Part shown: positions 7,377 through 16,301 of the stretch, in pieces | Numbering within the stretch: position 1 is the stretch's first letter | Layout of the letters: every line of letters starts with the position of its first letter | Assembly: GCF_003977685.1 (NCBI RefSeq) | Contig: NZ_RYZH01000041.1 | Coordinates: 1 to 64,000 of the forward strand | Direction of reading: 5' to 3' | Length of the DNA: 64,000 bases | DNA from: Tautonia sociabilis | Lineage (GTDB): Bacteria > Planctomycetota > Planctomycetia > Isosphaerales > Isosphaeraceae | Notes under the pieces: generated by a model | Told to the model about the DNA's origin: nothing | Database searches by the model: none | The model's input: the letters and a program-made list of their open reading frames with translations, nothing else | Made by a program: the position numbers and the translations under genes

Positions 7377-9338
7377 ATGAAGACGCCCGATCGCGACGAG
7401 CCGAAGCCGGAGGGGGTGAGCCGGTCGTCGGCGATCATCGCGGGGGTGTCGGCGGCGATGATCGCGCTGCACCTGGTTCTCCGGTTCGGGGTGGGGGGGG
7501 CGGGAGAGATCGGGGGGGTGCCGGTCGATCGGCTTCCGCTGCTGGCGGCGTTGGTGTTCGGCGGGGGTCCGCTGGTGCTGAACCTGCTGGGGAAGGCGCT
7601 TCGGCGCGAGTTCGGCTCGGACCTGCTGGCGGGGCTCTCGATCGTCACCTCGGTGATCCTCGGCGAGTACCTGGCCGGCGCCTTCGTCGTGCTGATGCTC
7701 TCGGGGGGAGAGGCGATCGAGGCGTATGCCGTCCGCAGCGCCTCGTCGGTGCTGGAGGCGTTGGCCAGGCGCATGCCCTCGGTCGCCCACCGCAAGGAGG
7801 CCGGCGGGGAGGTGGTCGACGTGCCGCTGGACGACGTGGCCGTCGGGGACGAGCTGGTCGTCTTCCCGCACGAGATCTGCCCGGTCGACGGCATGGTGGT
7901 CGAGGGGCACGGCTCGATGGACGAGGCGTTCCTGACCGGAGAGCCGTACCGGATGTCCAAGGCTCCCGGCTCCCCGGTCATCTCGGGGGCGATCAACGGC
8001 CGGTCGGCCCTGACCATCCGGGCGGAGAAACGCGCCGTCGATTCGAGATACGCCAAGGTCATGGAGGTGATGCGCGCCTCCGAGCAGCGCCGCCCCCGCA
8101 TCCGTCGCCTGGGGGACACGCTTGGCGCCCTGTACACGCCGCTGGCCGTGGCGATCGCCCTGCTCGCCTGGCTGGCCAGCGGAGACGCGGTGCGGTTCCT
8201 GGCGGTGCTGGTGGTGGCCACCCCCTGCCCGCTCCTGATCGCCATTCCGGTGGGGATCATCGGGGCGATCTCGCTGGCGGCCCGCCGCGGGATCATCATC
8301 AAGGACCCGGCCGTGCTGGAGGCGATCGATACCTGCCGGACCGCCATCTTCGACAAGACCGGCACTCTGACCTACGGCGCCCCCCGGCTGACCGAGATCC
8401 TCCCCGCCCCCGGGTACGACGAGGAGGAGGTCCTCCGCCTGGTGGGCAGCCTGGAGCGCTACTCCAAGCACCCGCTCTCCGGCGCGATCCTGGCCGAGGC
8501 CCGCCGGCGGGGAGGGCTGGTCGACGCCGCTCAGGTCGAGGAGCGCCCGGGACAGGGGCTGCGCGGCACGGTCGACGGCCGATCGATCGAGGTTTCCAGC
8601 CGCAAGCAACTGCTCGCCCAGTACCCCGAGGCCGCGAAGGACCTGCCGCCGGTGGCCGAGGGGATGGAGTGCGTCGCCGCCATCGATGGCCGGTACGCCG
8701 CCACCTTCCGGTTCCGGGACGAGCCGAGAACCGAGGGGGCCTCGTTCGTCGGCCACCTCGGGCCGAAGCACCGGTTCGACCGCGTGCTGATCGTCTCCGG
8801 CGACCGAGAGTCCGAGGTCCGCTACCTGGCCGACCGCGTCGGCATCGGCGAGGTCTTCGCCGCGCAGTCCCCCGAGCAGAAGGTGGCGATCGTCCGCCAG
8901 GAGACGAGCCGGGCGCCGACCGTCTTCCTCGGCGACGGGATCAACGACGCCCCCGCCCTGACGGCCGCCACCGTGGGCATCGCCTTCGGCCAGAACAGCG
9001 ACATCACCGCCGAGGCCGCCGGAGCGGTCATCCTGGACACCTCGCTCTCGAAGGTCGACGAATTCCTCCACATCAGCCGACGCCTGCGCACGATCATCCT
9101 CCAGAGCGCCCTCGGCGGCATGGCGATGAGCCTGGTGGGGATGCTCGTCGCCGCGATCGGCTACCTCCCCCCCGTGGCGGGGGCGATCACGCAGGAGGTG
9201 ATCGACGTCCTCGCCGTGGTCAACGCGCTGCGCGTCACCTTCCCGCCCCGGTCGCTGACCGACTTCGAGCCCGGCGACGAGGCCGAGGCCGAAACCGAGG
9301 CGGATCCCGATCCCGCCGCCGCCGCCGGCTCTCCCTGA
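7377..9338 (+). CDS. P1B-type heavy-metal-translocating ATPase with TPC motif
   Basis: A 653-residue polytopic membrane pump. It has the P-type hallmarks: actuator loop LTGEP, phosphorylation site DKTGTLT (D326), HP dipeptide (KHPLSG) typical of P1B pumps, and hinge GDGINDAP. The membrane metal-binding motif is TPC (residues 282-284) rather than the common CPC. No N-terminal CxxC or His-rich metal domain is present; the protein begins directly with membrane helices and a few charged residues. TPC pumps are a minor P1B group with less certain metals, so the substrate should not be assumed. The ATG at 7377 was chosen because upstream in-frame codons read through the AT-rich island. No metal regulator is adjacent. 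Confidence 0.88.
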   Translation: MKTPDRDEPKPEGVSRSSAIIAGVSAAMIALHLVLRFGVGGAGEIGGVPVDRLPLLAALVFGGGPLVLNLLGKALRREFGSDLLAGLSIVTSVILGEYLAGAFVVLMLSGGEAIEAYAVRSASSVLEALARRMPSVAHRKEAGGEVVDVPLDDVAVGDELVVFPHEICPVDGMVVEGHGSMDEAFLTGEPYRMSKAPGSPVISGAINGRSALTIRAEKRAVDSRYAKVMEVMRASEQRRPRIRRLGDTLGALYTPLAVAIALLAWLASGDAVRFLAVLVVATPCPLLIAIPVGIIGAISLAARRGIIIKDPAVLEAIDTCRTAIFDKTGTLTYGAPRLTEILPAPGYDEEEVLRLVGSLERYSKHPLSGAILAEARRRGGLVDAAQVEERPGQGLRGTVDGRSIEVSSRKQLLAQYPEAAKDLPPVAEGMECVAAIDGRYAATFRFRDEPRTEGASFVGHLGPKHRFDRVLIVSGDRESEVRYLADRVGIGEVFAAQSPEQKVAIVRQETSRAPTVFLGDGINDAPALTAATVGIAFGQNSDITAEAAGAVILDTSLSKVDEFLHISRRLRTIILQSALGGMAMSLVGMLVAAIGYLPPVAGAITQEVIDVLAVVNALRVTFPPRSLTDFEPGDEAEAETEADPDPAAAAGSP

Positions 9339-9873
9339 GGCCGGATCGCGGGGACCGCCGACCGGCAATCGGGAGTGATCTTCGAATCAGATCCGAACCT
9401 GACGATTCTGTCCGCCCGGTCCCCTCGGCCTGGGCGGCGGTCGCCCATCGCTGGTGGGGCGGCGCGCCCAGGCCCGGCCCGGCCCGGTACCGATTCAGGC
9501 CGCACTGTTCCCCGGGCGACGATGCCGGGGCCGCCCGAAACGCGATCGCCCCGCCCGGACGCCGCCGGCCGCGGCAGGGACCCCGGCCGAGTCGAGGGGA
9601 CGGCCTCGAGCGGCTCCCAGCGGGAGCCAAGGGGGGATCACCGGGAGCCGGCATGGCGTCGCGGCAACACGCGGCCGCGGCCGGCGTTGCATCGTCTCGG
9701 GCCCGGACGCCATAATTGACCCGGGGCGGTTCCCCCGGCGGGTTGCGATCGGGCCTGGCCCCTCCGGCCTCGTCCGTCGGCTCCCCCCCGAGGCGGTCCG
9801 ACCCGCTCCCTGGCGTGACGTCGAGCGATCGGGAGCATCCTCACCGAAGCCCCCGCGGAGCCCGGATCCGAGC
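9339..9873. other. Intergenic region before sulfotransferase
   Basis: About 535 bp without a supported gene. Frames here are Arg/Pro-rich shadows. CATAAT at 9711-9716 with TTGCAT (9687-9692, 18-bp spacing) is a possible promoter for the sulfotransferase, which would give a leader of about 150 nt. Confidence 0.45.
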
Positions 9874-10806
9874 ATGGAGACCCAAGGCCTCGAGTGTACG
9901 CCGGCCCGGCCGGGCCGCCTGCCGGATTTTGTCGTCATCGGGTCGGCCAAGGCGGCCACCAACACCCTGCGCCGGCACCTCTCGGCGCATCCAAAGGTGT
10001 TTGTGCGCGACGACGAGCCGTCGTTTTACACCTACCACCGCGCCCGAGGGCTGGACTGGTACCGCTCGATCCACGCCGGGGCGGCGGACGACCAGCTCGT
10101 CGGCGACATCTCGACGCATTACTCCCGCCTGCACTGGGCCGAGCCCACCGCCCGCCAGATCGCCGAGGTCAGGCCCGACACCAGGATCATCTACCTGATG
10201 CGAGAGCCGGTCTCCCGGGCCTACAGCAACTACCTGCAGCTCCAGGACGTGGCCGACGAGCCGGTCTCGCTGGAGGGCCTGACCTTTGAGCAGGCCGTCG
10301 AGCTCCTGCCGTTCATCGTCGATTCGAGCGACTACCTGGCGGTCCTCAAGGCGTACCTGAAGCACTTCCCCCGAGAGCAGATCCTCGCCCTCCTGACCGA
10401 GGACCTGAACAATGACCCCGAGGCGGTCGTCGGCCGGGTCCTGCGCTTCCTCGGGCTCGAGCCGACCCCCGGAATGACGCTCGACCCGACGCTGCGGGCC
10501 AACTCGAGGGACCGTCGCGTTGACGGCTTCCTCCGCACCCGCCTGATCGGGCCGGTGACCCGCCCCCGGGCGATCCGGGCCCTGGTTAAGAGTCTGCCCG
10601 ACCCGGTGCGCATCGCCGCTCGGGAGGCGTTCTACGGGCTGATGAAACGCTCTCCGATCGGCAAGCGGCTCGAGGCCTCCCACCAGCCCCGCCCGATGGC
10701 CCCCGAGACGAGAGCCCGGCTGATCGAGCGCTTCTCCGCCACCTTCCCCGAGCTGGCCGAGCTCACCGGCAACGACCTCTCCCCCTGGCTCGCCAAGTAC
10801 CGGTGA
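9874..10806 (+). CDS. PAPS-dependent sulfotransferase family protein
   Basis: A 310-residue predicted cytosolic sulfotransferase that would transfer sulfate from PAPS to an unknown carbohydrate or small-molecule acceptor. The 5'-phosphosulfate-binding loop is near residues 19-29 (GSAKAATNTL, keeping the lysine). The 3'-phosphate motif REPVSRAYSNY (R.P..R..S) follows about 85 residues later. Length and C-terminus fit the NodH/heparan sulfotransferase-like family (Sulfotransfer_1/3). The ATG at 9874 is the first sensible start; upstream codons are low-complexity. Its stop overlaps the start of a decayed cytochrome-type frame. A sulfatase occurs elsewhere in the window (48528) but is not linked. 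Confidence 0.85.
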   Translation: METQGLECTPARPGRLPDFVVIGSAKAATNTLRRHLSAHPKVFVRDDEPSFYTYHRARGLDWYRSIHAGAADDQLVGDISTHYSRLHWAEPTARQIAEVRPDTRIIYLMREPVSRAYSNYLQLQDVADEPVSLEGLTFEQAVELLPFIVDSSDYLAVLKAYLKHFPREQILALLTEDLNNDPEAVVGRVLRFLGLEPTPGMTLDPTLRANSRDRRVDGFLRTRLIGPVTRPRAIRALVKSLPDPVRIAAREAFYGLMKRSPIGKRLEASHQPRPMAPETRARLIERFSATFPELAELTGNDLSPWLAKYR

Positions 10807-10943
10807 GCGCGCTCCCCGAGCCCGGAGGGCCCGGCGGGTCGGGCCGGGGCGGGTCCGAATCGGAGGATGGTGTGGATCGTCTCCCGACTCGGTGCGTCTT
10901 GATCGGAGGGATCGGCCGGGCGCCTCGGGAGTCGGCCCGGATC

Positions 10944-11405
10944 GCCTCGGCCGACGACGAGGACCACGCCCGGGTGGACGCCGGTGCCGCCGCCTTCCGG
11001 TCGATCGGCCGCTGCTCGTGCCACGTCCCCGACCTCGGCGGGGTGGAGGGGTTCTCCAGCGACCCGCTGCTGCACGACATGGGCCCCCGGCTGGTCGACA
11101 CCGGCACCTCCATCGCCTTCAGCGCCCGCCCCGCCCCGCCGGCCCCGGCCCCGGCCCCGGCCGACGAGACCGAGTGGCGCACGCCGCCGCTCTGGGTCCT
11201 GCGCGACTCCGCTCCCTACCTGCACGACGGCCGGGCCGCGACGATCTCCGAGGCCATCCTCCTGCACGACGGCCAGGGGTCCCCCGCCTCCCGACGCTTC
11301 GCCCAGCTCCACGACCGCCGCAAGGAGCAGCTCGCGGCGCTCCTGCTCTCCCTGGCCGCCCCTCCCGAGGAGATCGCCGGGCCCGAGGGAATCGGCGCCG
11401 ACTGA
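10944..11405 (+). pseudogene. Remnant of a di-haem (DHOR-type) oxidoreductase, C-terminal part only
   Basis: The frame encodes only the last third of what looks like a di-haem thiol-oxidoreductase/cytochrome c peroxidase-like protein. It starts near the second haem segment (a GAAAFRSIG...C.CH VP pattern) and continues through RTPPLW.LRDSAPYLHDGRA to the usual end. The N-terminus, signal peptide and first haem site are missing; the DNA before it is low-complexity and runs back into the sulfotransferase stop. The haem motif reads R-C-S-C-H instead of C-x-x-C-H. The arginine codon CGC at 11010-11012 is one transition from TGC. Truncation plus loss of a haem cysteine argue for a decaying gene. 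The open frame extends back to 10803. Confidence 0.7.
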
Positions 11406-11723
11406 TCCCGGAAGGTGTCTCCCGGGATCAAGGCGAACCGGCCGCCGGGCCCCCCCGGGGGGAGAGGCGAGGCGGCCGGTTGGCCGCGCCGATCGCGCGG
11501 CGAGGCTTTGGACCGATCGGGCGGGGTTCGGATTCAATCGGATCGGAAGATCTGATCCCTGATCGGATTGAAAGATCAGATCAGATCGGATCAGATCAGA
11601 TCGGATCATATCAGAGATCAAATTGAATCTGATCTCTGATCTGATCGGAAGATCGGTAATCAGATCAGATCAGATCAGAGATCAAATTGAATCTGATCTC
11701 TGATCTGATCGGAAGATCGGAAA
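11406..11723. other. Convergent intergenic region with GATC-rich repeats
   Basis: Lies between the cytochrome remnant (+) and the DUF1552 gene (-). The first 110 bp are unremarkable. From about 11521 the DNA is dominated by GATC/AGATC words and holds two tandem 64-bp repeat copies with long palindromes, listed separately. No gene is seen. Confidence 0.7.
11611..11674. repeat. 64-bp GATC-rich tandem repeat, copy 1
   Basis: First copy of a 64-bp direct repeat. It contains the inverted arms AGAGATCA and TGATCTCT around a 9-nt AT-rich loop; the longer 16-bp arm has one mismatch here. Confidence 0.85.
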
Positions 11724-11738
11724 TCAGATCAGATCGTG
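11675..11738. repeat. 64-bp GATC-rich tandem repeat, copy 2 (perfect 16-bp hairpin)
   Basis: Second copy, nearly identical to the first (GGTAATC versus GGAAATC). Its arms ATCAGATCAGAGATCA and TGATCTCTGATCTGAT are perfect 16-bp inverted repeats around a 9-nt loop. The copy runs over the stop codon of the DUF1552 gene (11724-11726). It could act as a bidirectional terminator or mRNA-end stabiliser for the convergent genes. Confidence 0.85.
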
Positions 11739-13046
11739 CAGCGGGCCGTCGCCGCAGAAGTCAGGGTTGCCGAAGGTTTCGATGTGGTGGCCGAAGCCGT
11801 GGGCGAGGGCCATCAGCAGGCGGTTGTGATAGACATCCTTGTACTTGAGCGATCGGCCCATCTTGAAGCCGAGCCCGCCGCCGACGAGGACGAAGGGGAT
11901 GTTGTCCATCGTGTGGGAGTTCCCCTTGCCCAGCTCGTTGGTCCAGACGATCGTCGTGTTGTCCAGCAGGGAGCCCTCGCCGCCCGGCTCGGGGGTTTCG
12001 TCGAGCCGCTTGGCGAGGTAGGCGAGCTGCTCGCAGTACCAGGTGTTGATTCGAGTGAGCTTGTCGACGGCCTCCTCGTTGCTGTCCGGCTCGTGGGAGA
12101 GCTCGTGGTGCCCCTCCTCGATGCCGATCCAGCGCATCTTCGGCTGGCCGACGGAGTTGGTGATCTGGAAGGTGGCCACGCGAGCGAAGTCGGCGGCGAA
12201 GCTGTTGACCAGCAGGTCGATCTGAGCCTTGGTGACGCGGGGCATGTCGTCGTTCTCGGCGTCGTCGAGGCCCGGCTCCAGCTCGGGCACGGCGTGGCCG
12301 ACGTCGGCGAGGCTGGCGGAGGAGAGCTGCTGCTCCATCTCGCGGACGAAGGTCGTGTGCTCGTCGAGCAGGCGGCGGTCCTCGGCACCGACGGCGGAGC
12401 GGACCTTGGCGAGGTCGTCCCGCAGGTCGTCCAGGATGCTCTTGAGGCTCTCTCGGTCCTTCAGGCGGCCGTAGAGCTTGTTGAACATCTGGTACGGGTC
12501 GTCGATCGGTGCCAGCGGCTGGTTCGGGCCGGCGTAGGACATGCGCGTCCAGGTGTCGGCCCGGTCGGGGACCATGACGCCGAATTCCAGCGAGCCGAAC
12601 CGGGTGCGGGTCGCCTCGTTGGCCTGGAGGAAGTTCTTGATCTCCTGATCGATCGACAGCCCGCTGGCCCAGCCGGCCGGGGTGTGCGAGCCGCCCTGGA
12701 TGTTGCCCGGGAACAGCTCGACGCCGGTCAGCAGGCAGCCGATGCCCCGCATGTGGTTGTCGCCGTCTCCCCGGACCTTGTCGCAGACGCCGTGCAGGGT
12801 GAGCATCCGGTCCTTGAACGGCTCCAGCGGCTTGAGGATCGGCTTAAGCGTGAAGTCCGATCCTTCCTCATCCGGCCAGAAGGTGTCGGGGAAGACGCCG
12901 TTGGGGCTGAACATGATGATCAGCCGCTGCTTGCGCGCCGACTGGTTCGCGAAGCCCAGGCTCGGCAGGTTCAGGATGAACGGCAACGCGGCGCTGCCGA
13001 TGCCGAGGCGGCGGACGAAGTCTCGGCGGGTGGTGGTCCGGGCCAT
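11724..13046 (-). CDS. DUF1552 family protein, Tat-exported
   Basis: A 440-residue protein of the planctomycete DUF1552 family, which is related to sulfatase/DUF1501-type folds. A twin-arginine signal (TRRDFVRRLGIGSAALPF) gives periplasmic or cell-surface location. The body contains the typical MFSPNGVFPDTFWP segment, GIGCLLTG, and a C-terminal NTTIVWTNELGKGNSHTMDNIPFVL region. Its biochemical role is not known to me. In planctomycetes it is regularly found next to DUF1592/DUF1588 cytochrome c proteins, as here: that gene lies just upstream on the same strand, 350 bp away. GGAGAGGAC precedes the ATG at ribosome-binding distance. Confidence 0.9.
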   Translation of the reverse strand: MARTTTRRDFVRRLGIGSAALPFILNLPSLGFANQSARKQRLIIMFSPNGVFPDTFWPDEEGSDFTLKPILKPLEPFKDRMLTLHGVCDKVRGDGDNHMRGIGCLLTGVELFPGNIQGGSHTPAGWASGLSIDQEIKNFLQANEATRTRFGSLEFGVMVPDRADTWTRMSYAGPNQPLAPIDDPYQMFNKLYGRLKDRESLKSILDDLRDDLAKVRSAVGAEDRRLLDEHTTFVREMEQQLSSASLADVGHAVPELEPGLDDAENDDMPRVTKAQIDLLVNSFAADFARVATFQITNSVGQPKMRWIGIEEGHHELSHEPDSNEEAVDKLTRINTWYCEQLAYLAKRLDETPEPGGEGSLLDNTTIVWTNELGKGNSHTMDNIPFVLVGGGLGFKMGRSLKYKDVYHNRLLMALAHGFGHHIETFGNPDFCGDGPLHDLI

Positions 13047-13396
13047 GGGGGTCGTCCTCTCCGGGTCTCGGAATCTCGCCGGACGGGGCCGCTGCGCTCA
13101 GGGGCCGGCCGCCGGGCTGGGGATCGGTTCGGGACGGCGTCGGGGGGGGCCGATGCGGGCCGATGGCTACCGGGAGGCAACGGCCGCCGTTTTCAGGACG
13201 ACCGCCGCTGCCCGCCGGTCGGATCATCCTCCAGGTCCGGGGCGATCCGTCATCAATCAATCATCAGCCGGTTCGTTCTGGCACGGGCTTTGGGTTTGGC
13301 TTTGGCTTTGGCACTGGTATTGACATTGACCTTTGTGATCTCTCAGAAGCCATTGGTCGGTTCGCGATCGATTGTCATTCGCCGTGTCGGATCAGC
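13047..13396. other. Intergenic region with six-base repeats
   Basis: Separates the DUF1592 and DUF1552 genes. A degenerate hexamer tract (plus-strand units GGCTTT/GGTTTG/GGTATT) spans about 13287-13330 and is unusually T-rich for this genome. No gene or convincing promoter is seen; transcription could still continue from the upstream gene. Confidence 0.5.
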
Positions 13397-15802
13397 TCAT
13401 GGCGAAGCTGACGCCAGCACCTCGTCTGGGCGAGGGACCAGGGCGGTGCGGGCGACGATCGCGACGAGCAGGTCGCGGATGTCGTAGTCGAGGCCGGCGA
13501 AGTCGTCGCGGAGGGAGGCGAGGGTGTCGGCGCCGAAGGCGCGGACGGGCTGCTTGACCAGGTGCTGGAAGAGCTGTTCGACGAAGGCGTCGTGCACCTC
13601 CTCGCTGGCGGCGAGAAACTCGGCCAGTTGGCGGGCGCCGTCGAAGGAGACGTCGTTGCCGGCTCGGGTTCGGTACTGGCCGGTGGCGTCGATCGGCTTG
13701 CCGTTCTCCTCGGAGCGGTACCGGCCGACGGCGTCGTACTGCTCCAGGGCGAAGCCGAGGTGGTTGATCAGGCCGTGGCAGGACATGCACTCGGTGGGGC
13801 TGGTCTGGAGCGTGACGCGTTCTCGAGTCGTCAGGTCGGCGTGCAGGTCGGGAGCCAGCGGCGCCACGGCCACCGGCGGCGGCCGGAGCCGCTGGCCGAG
13901 CACGTTGCGGGCGAGGAAGACGCCGCGGTGGATCGGAGAGCTGGTGCTGGTGTACGCGAAGTTGGCCAGCAGGTAGGGGTGCGAGAGGACGCCGGCGCGC
14001 TGGCCCAGGTCTTCGTCGGCGACTTTGGCGAACGGGGAGTCGGGCGGCAGGTCGGCGCCGTAGAAGGCGGCCAGACGGCCGTTGAGGAACAGCTCCTCGT
14101 CCAGCAGCAGGCGGCGGAAGTCGGCGTGGTCGGAGCCCCAGGCGACCTCATCGAGGAACAGATCGAGGGAGGTCCTCAGGTCGGCGATCACCGCGTCGGA
14201 GAACTCGGCGAAGCGTTCGGGGTCCTTGGCCAGGTCTGGGGCGTCCTCGACCTTCAGCCAGAGGTGGAAGAACTCCAGCAGCTTGGCCCGTGTCTTCAGG
14301 TCGCCGACCATCCGGCGGGCCTGCTCGACGACCTGCTCCCGGGTCCGGAGCCGGCCCTCGGCGGCGGCTTGCAGGAGCGGGTCGTCGGGGGGGGAGTCCC
14401 AGAGGGCGAAGGAGATGCGGGAGGCGACGTCGTAGTCGTCGAACGTGCTGTCCGGCTCCAGGTAGAGGAACCGGGGAGACTTGAGCGTCAGCAGCAGGAC
14501 GCGCTTGAGGGCCTCCTCGGGGTCGGCTGAGGCGTCGAACTGGCGGTCGAGGTAGAGGGCCCGCTGCTCGTCGTCCAGCGGGCGGCGGAAGGCGCGTTCG
14601 ACGAACCGGGAGGCGAAGTCCCGGAGCTTGGCCGGGCGGTCGGGGTCGTCCTGCTTGACGCCGGCCAGTTCGTCGAGGTGCTCCATCACGTAAGAGGCGG
14701 CCTCGATCGCCCCCTCGGTCGTGGCTTCCTCCCAGGCGGCGGAGATTCGGGTGCCGCGCTCGTAGCCGACGCTGCGGTCGTCGGGCGGGAAGGGGGCGGT
14801 GGAGACGAACACCTCGGGGGCCCAGCCGGGCGAGAGGTGCCGGCTCGGGATCACCTCGGGCACCCCTCGGGGGCGGACCCAGAGCAGCCGGATCGAGGCC
14901 GGGATCTCGGGCTGCTCCTCGTCCTCCTTGTTCACCCCCTGGATCGCCTTGGAGAACTCGACGCGGAGCCGGTACGGCCGGCCGGCCAGCAGGGGGAGCG
15001 TGCCGCGGTGCTCGGTCATGTCGCCGGACTGGACGTAGCCGTCGATCAGCGGTTGGTCGTCGGTGTTGACCCAGACCCGGATCGAATGCTCGGTCTGGAC
15101 GATGATGTCGTAGGTGCCCGACTCGGGGGGCACCAGCGACCCCTCCCACCGGATTGTGAACCGGTTGGGCTCGTCGAACGCCTCGTTGTCGGGCTCGGGG
15201 GTGCCGACGCCGAAGTCGAAGTCGATCTGGGGGTCGACGCGGTCGATGACCCGGCTGTCTCGGCGGGCGCGGCGGCCGTTGTAGTACTCGGCGTGCAGGC
15301 CGCGCTCGTCTCCCCAGGGCTGGGGGTCGGGCCGGAAGGCGCCGATCAGGTCGGCCACGGCGTTGCGGTACTGGCCGACGGTCAGCCGGGACAGCTCGAT
15401 CCGGGCCGGGGCGTTCCGGGCCCGGGCGATCTCGGAGTAGAAGGCGTCGTAAACGTACCGGGCGACCGCCTCGGCGTCCTCGCCGACCACCTCCTCCTCG
15501 AAGCCGGGGGGCATCTCCTCGTCGACGTACCGGGAGAGGCCCTCGATGGTCTTGTCTCCCTGGAGCGGGTAGGGGTAGTCCAGCTCGGTCCCCTCGCCGT
15601 GGTCGCCGTGGCACTCGGCGCACTGGTTCCGGTAGATCTCGGCCCCTCGGGCGATCAGATCCTCGGGGGAGGCCTCCTGGGCCGGCGCCGGGGAGACGCA
15701 GAGCAGCATCACCACGGCGGCCAAGGCGGAGGCGGAAGCCGAGGCCGCCGACCGGGGGGCGAATGGCCTTCGGGGGGATGCGGGGGGTGGGAGCATCGTC
15801 AT
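13397..15802 (-). CDS. DUF1592/DUF1588 cytochrome c-type protein with PA14-like domain
   Basis: An 801-residue exported protein of the planctomycete Planctomycete-cytochrome family. A signal peptide (about 1-42) has a Ser-Ala dipeptide run. An N-terminal c-type haem site C61-A-E-C64-H65 follows, then a DUF1587 segment, a PA14-like beta-rich insert (about 130-300, starting GLHAEYYNG), DUF1595, DUF1592, DUF1588 and C-terminal DUF1585. A second haem motif, CMSCH, lies in the DUF1588 part. The family is suspected to act in periplasmic redox chemistry on polymers, but this is not proven. GGAGG precedes the ATG by about 9 nt. DUF1552 follows on the same strand, the usual pairing. Confidence 0.92.
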   Translation of the reverse strand: MTMLPPPASPRRPFAPRSAASASASALAAVVMLLCVSPAPAQEASPEDLIARGAEIYRNQCAECHGDHGEGTELDYPYPLQGDKTIEGLSRYVDEEMPPGFEEEVVGEDAEAVARYVYDAFYSEIARARNAPARIELSRLTVGQYRNAVADLIGAFRPDPQPWGDERGLHAEYYNGRRARRDSRVIDRVDPQIDFDFGVGTPEPDNEAFDEPNRFTIRWEGSLVPPESGTYDIIVQTEHSIRVWVNTDDQPLIDGYVQSGDMTEHRGTLPLLAGRPYRLRVEFSKAIQGVNKEDEEQPEIPASIRLLWVRPRGVPEVIPSRHLSPGWAPEVFVSTAPFPPDDRSVGYERGTRISAAWEEATTEGAIEAASYVMEHLDELAGVKQDDPDRPAKLRDFASRFVERAFRRPLDDEQRALYLDRQFDASADPEEALKRVLLLTLKSPRFLYLEPDSTFDDYDVASRISFALWDSPPDDPLLQAAAEGRLRTREQVVEQARRMVGDLKTRAKLLEFFHLWLKVEDAPDLAKDPERFAEFSDAVIADLRTSLDLFLDEVAWGSDHADFRRLLLDEELFLNGRLAAFYGADLPPDSPFAKVADEDLGQRAGVLSHPYLLANFAYTSTSSPIHRGVFLARNVLGQRLRPPPVAVAPLAPDLHADLTTRERVTLQTSPTECMSCHGLINHLGFALEQYDAVGRYRSEENGKPIDATGQYRTRAGNDVSFDGARQLAEFLAASEEVHDAFVEQLFQHLVKQPVRAFGADTLASLRDDFAGLDYDIRDLLVAIVARTALVPRPDEVLASASP

Positions 15803-16301
15803 CGGGCGGACCTCCGGGGAGGAGGGGCGAGCGGTTCCGACCGGGAGGGCAGGGCAATCTCGGAGCGGGGGATCGCCTCGGGCATGGGAGCCCTTCAGCG
15901 GAGGGAAGGAGCGTCAGGAGGGAGGATCGGGGCCGGGCGGTCCTGGCCTCCGGGCCTGGCATCTCGATTATCACTTGTTCTACACCATACGATCGGCACC
16001 GATCAAGGGTTCAATCACCCGGGCCGCATCACTTCGGGGCCAGGTGCCGGGCGGCTCCCCGCATCGGATCGCCCGGCCGGGGCCCGGAAGTCGTTTTCGA
16101 TCCTCGGTTTTCGAGGATGCGGGCAAGGGGGACGGTGGGCCGGGGATCGGCCCGACGGGAGGTCCGGGACGGATCGGGAGGATGGCGGGGCGGTCCCCCG
16201 CAGGGCGTGGAGCGGCGCCCCGAGTCGGGGTATGATGCGGGAGCGGCCGGTCGAAGCGGGCTCAGCGAGGTCGAAGCCCCGTCGGGCGAGGGGAGGCGGA
16301 G
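15803..16301. other. Divergent intergenic region
   Basis: About 500 bp between the DUF1592 gene (-) and the zinc-ribbon gene (+). A lower-GC patch at 15963-16017 contains a minus-strand GATAAT (ATTATC at 15967-15972), a candidate -10 for the DUF1592 gene with a leader of about 165 nt. No gene is seen. Confidence 0.45.

Noticed and set aside
11611..11738. CRISPR-like repeat
   Set aside because: Only two direct copies without spacers; the internal palindrome and position at a gene end suit a terminator or REP-like element.
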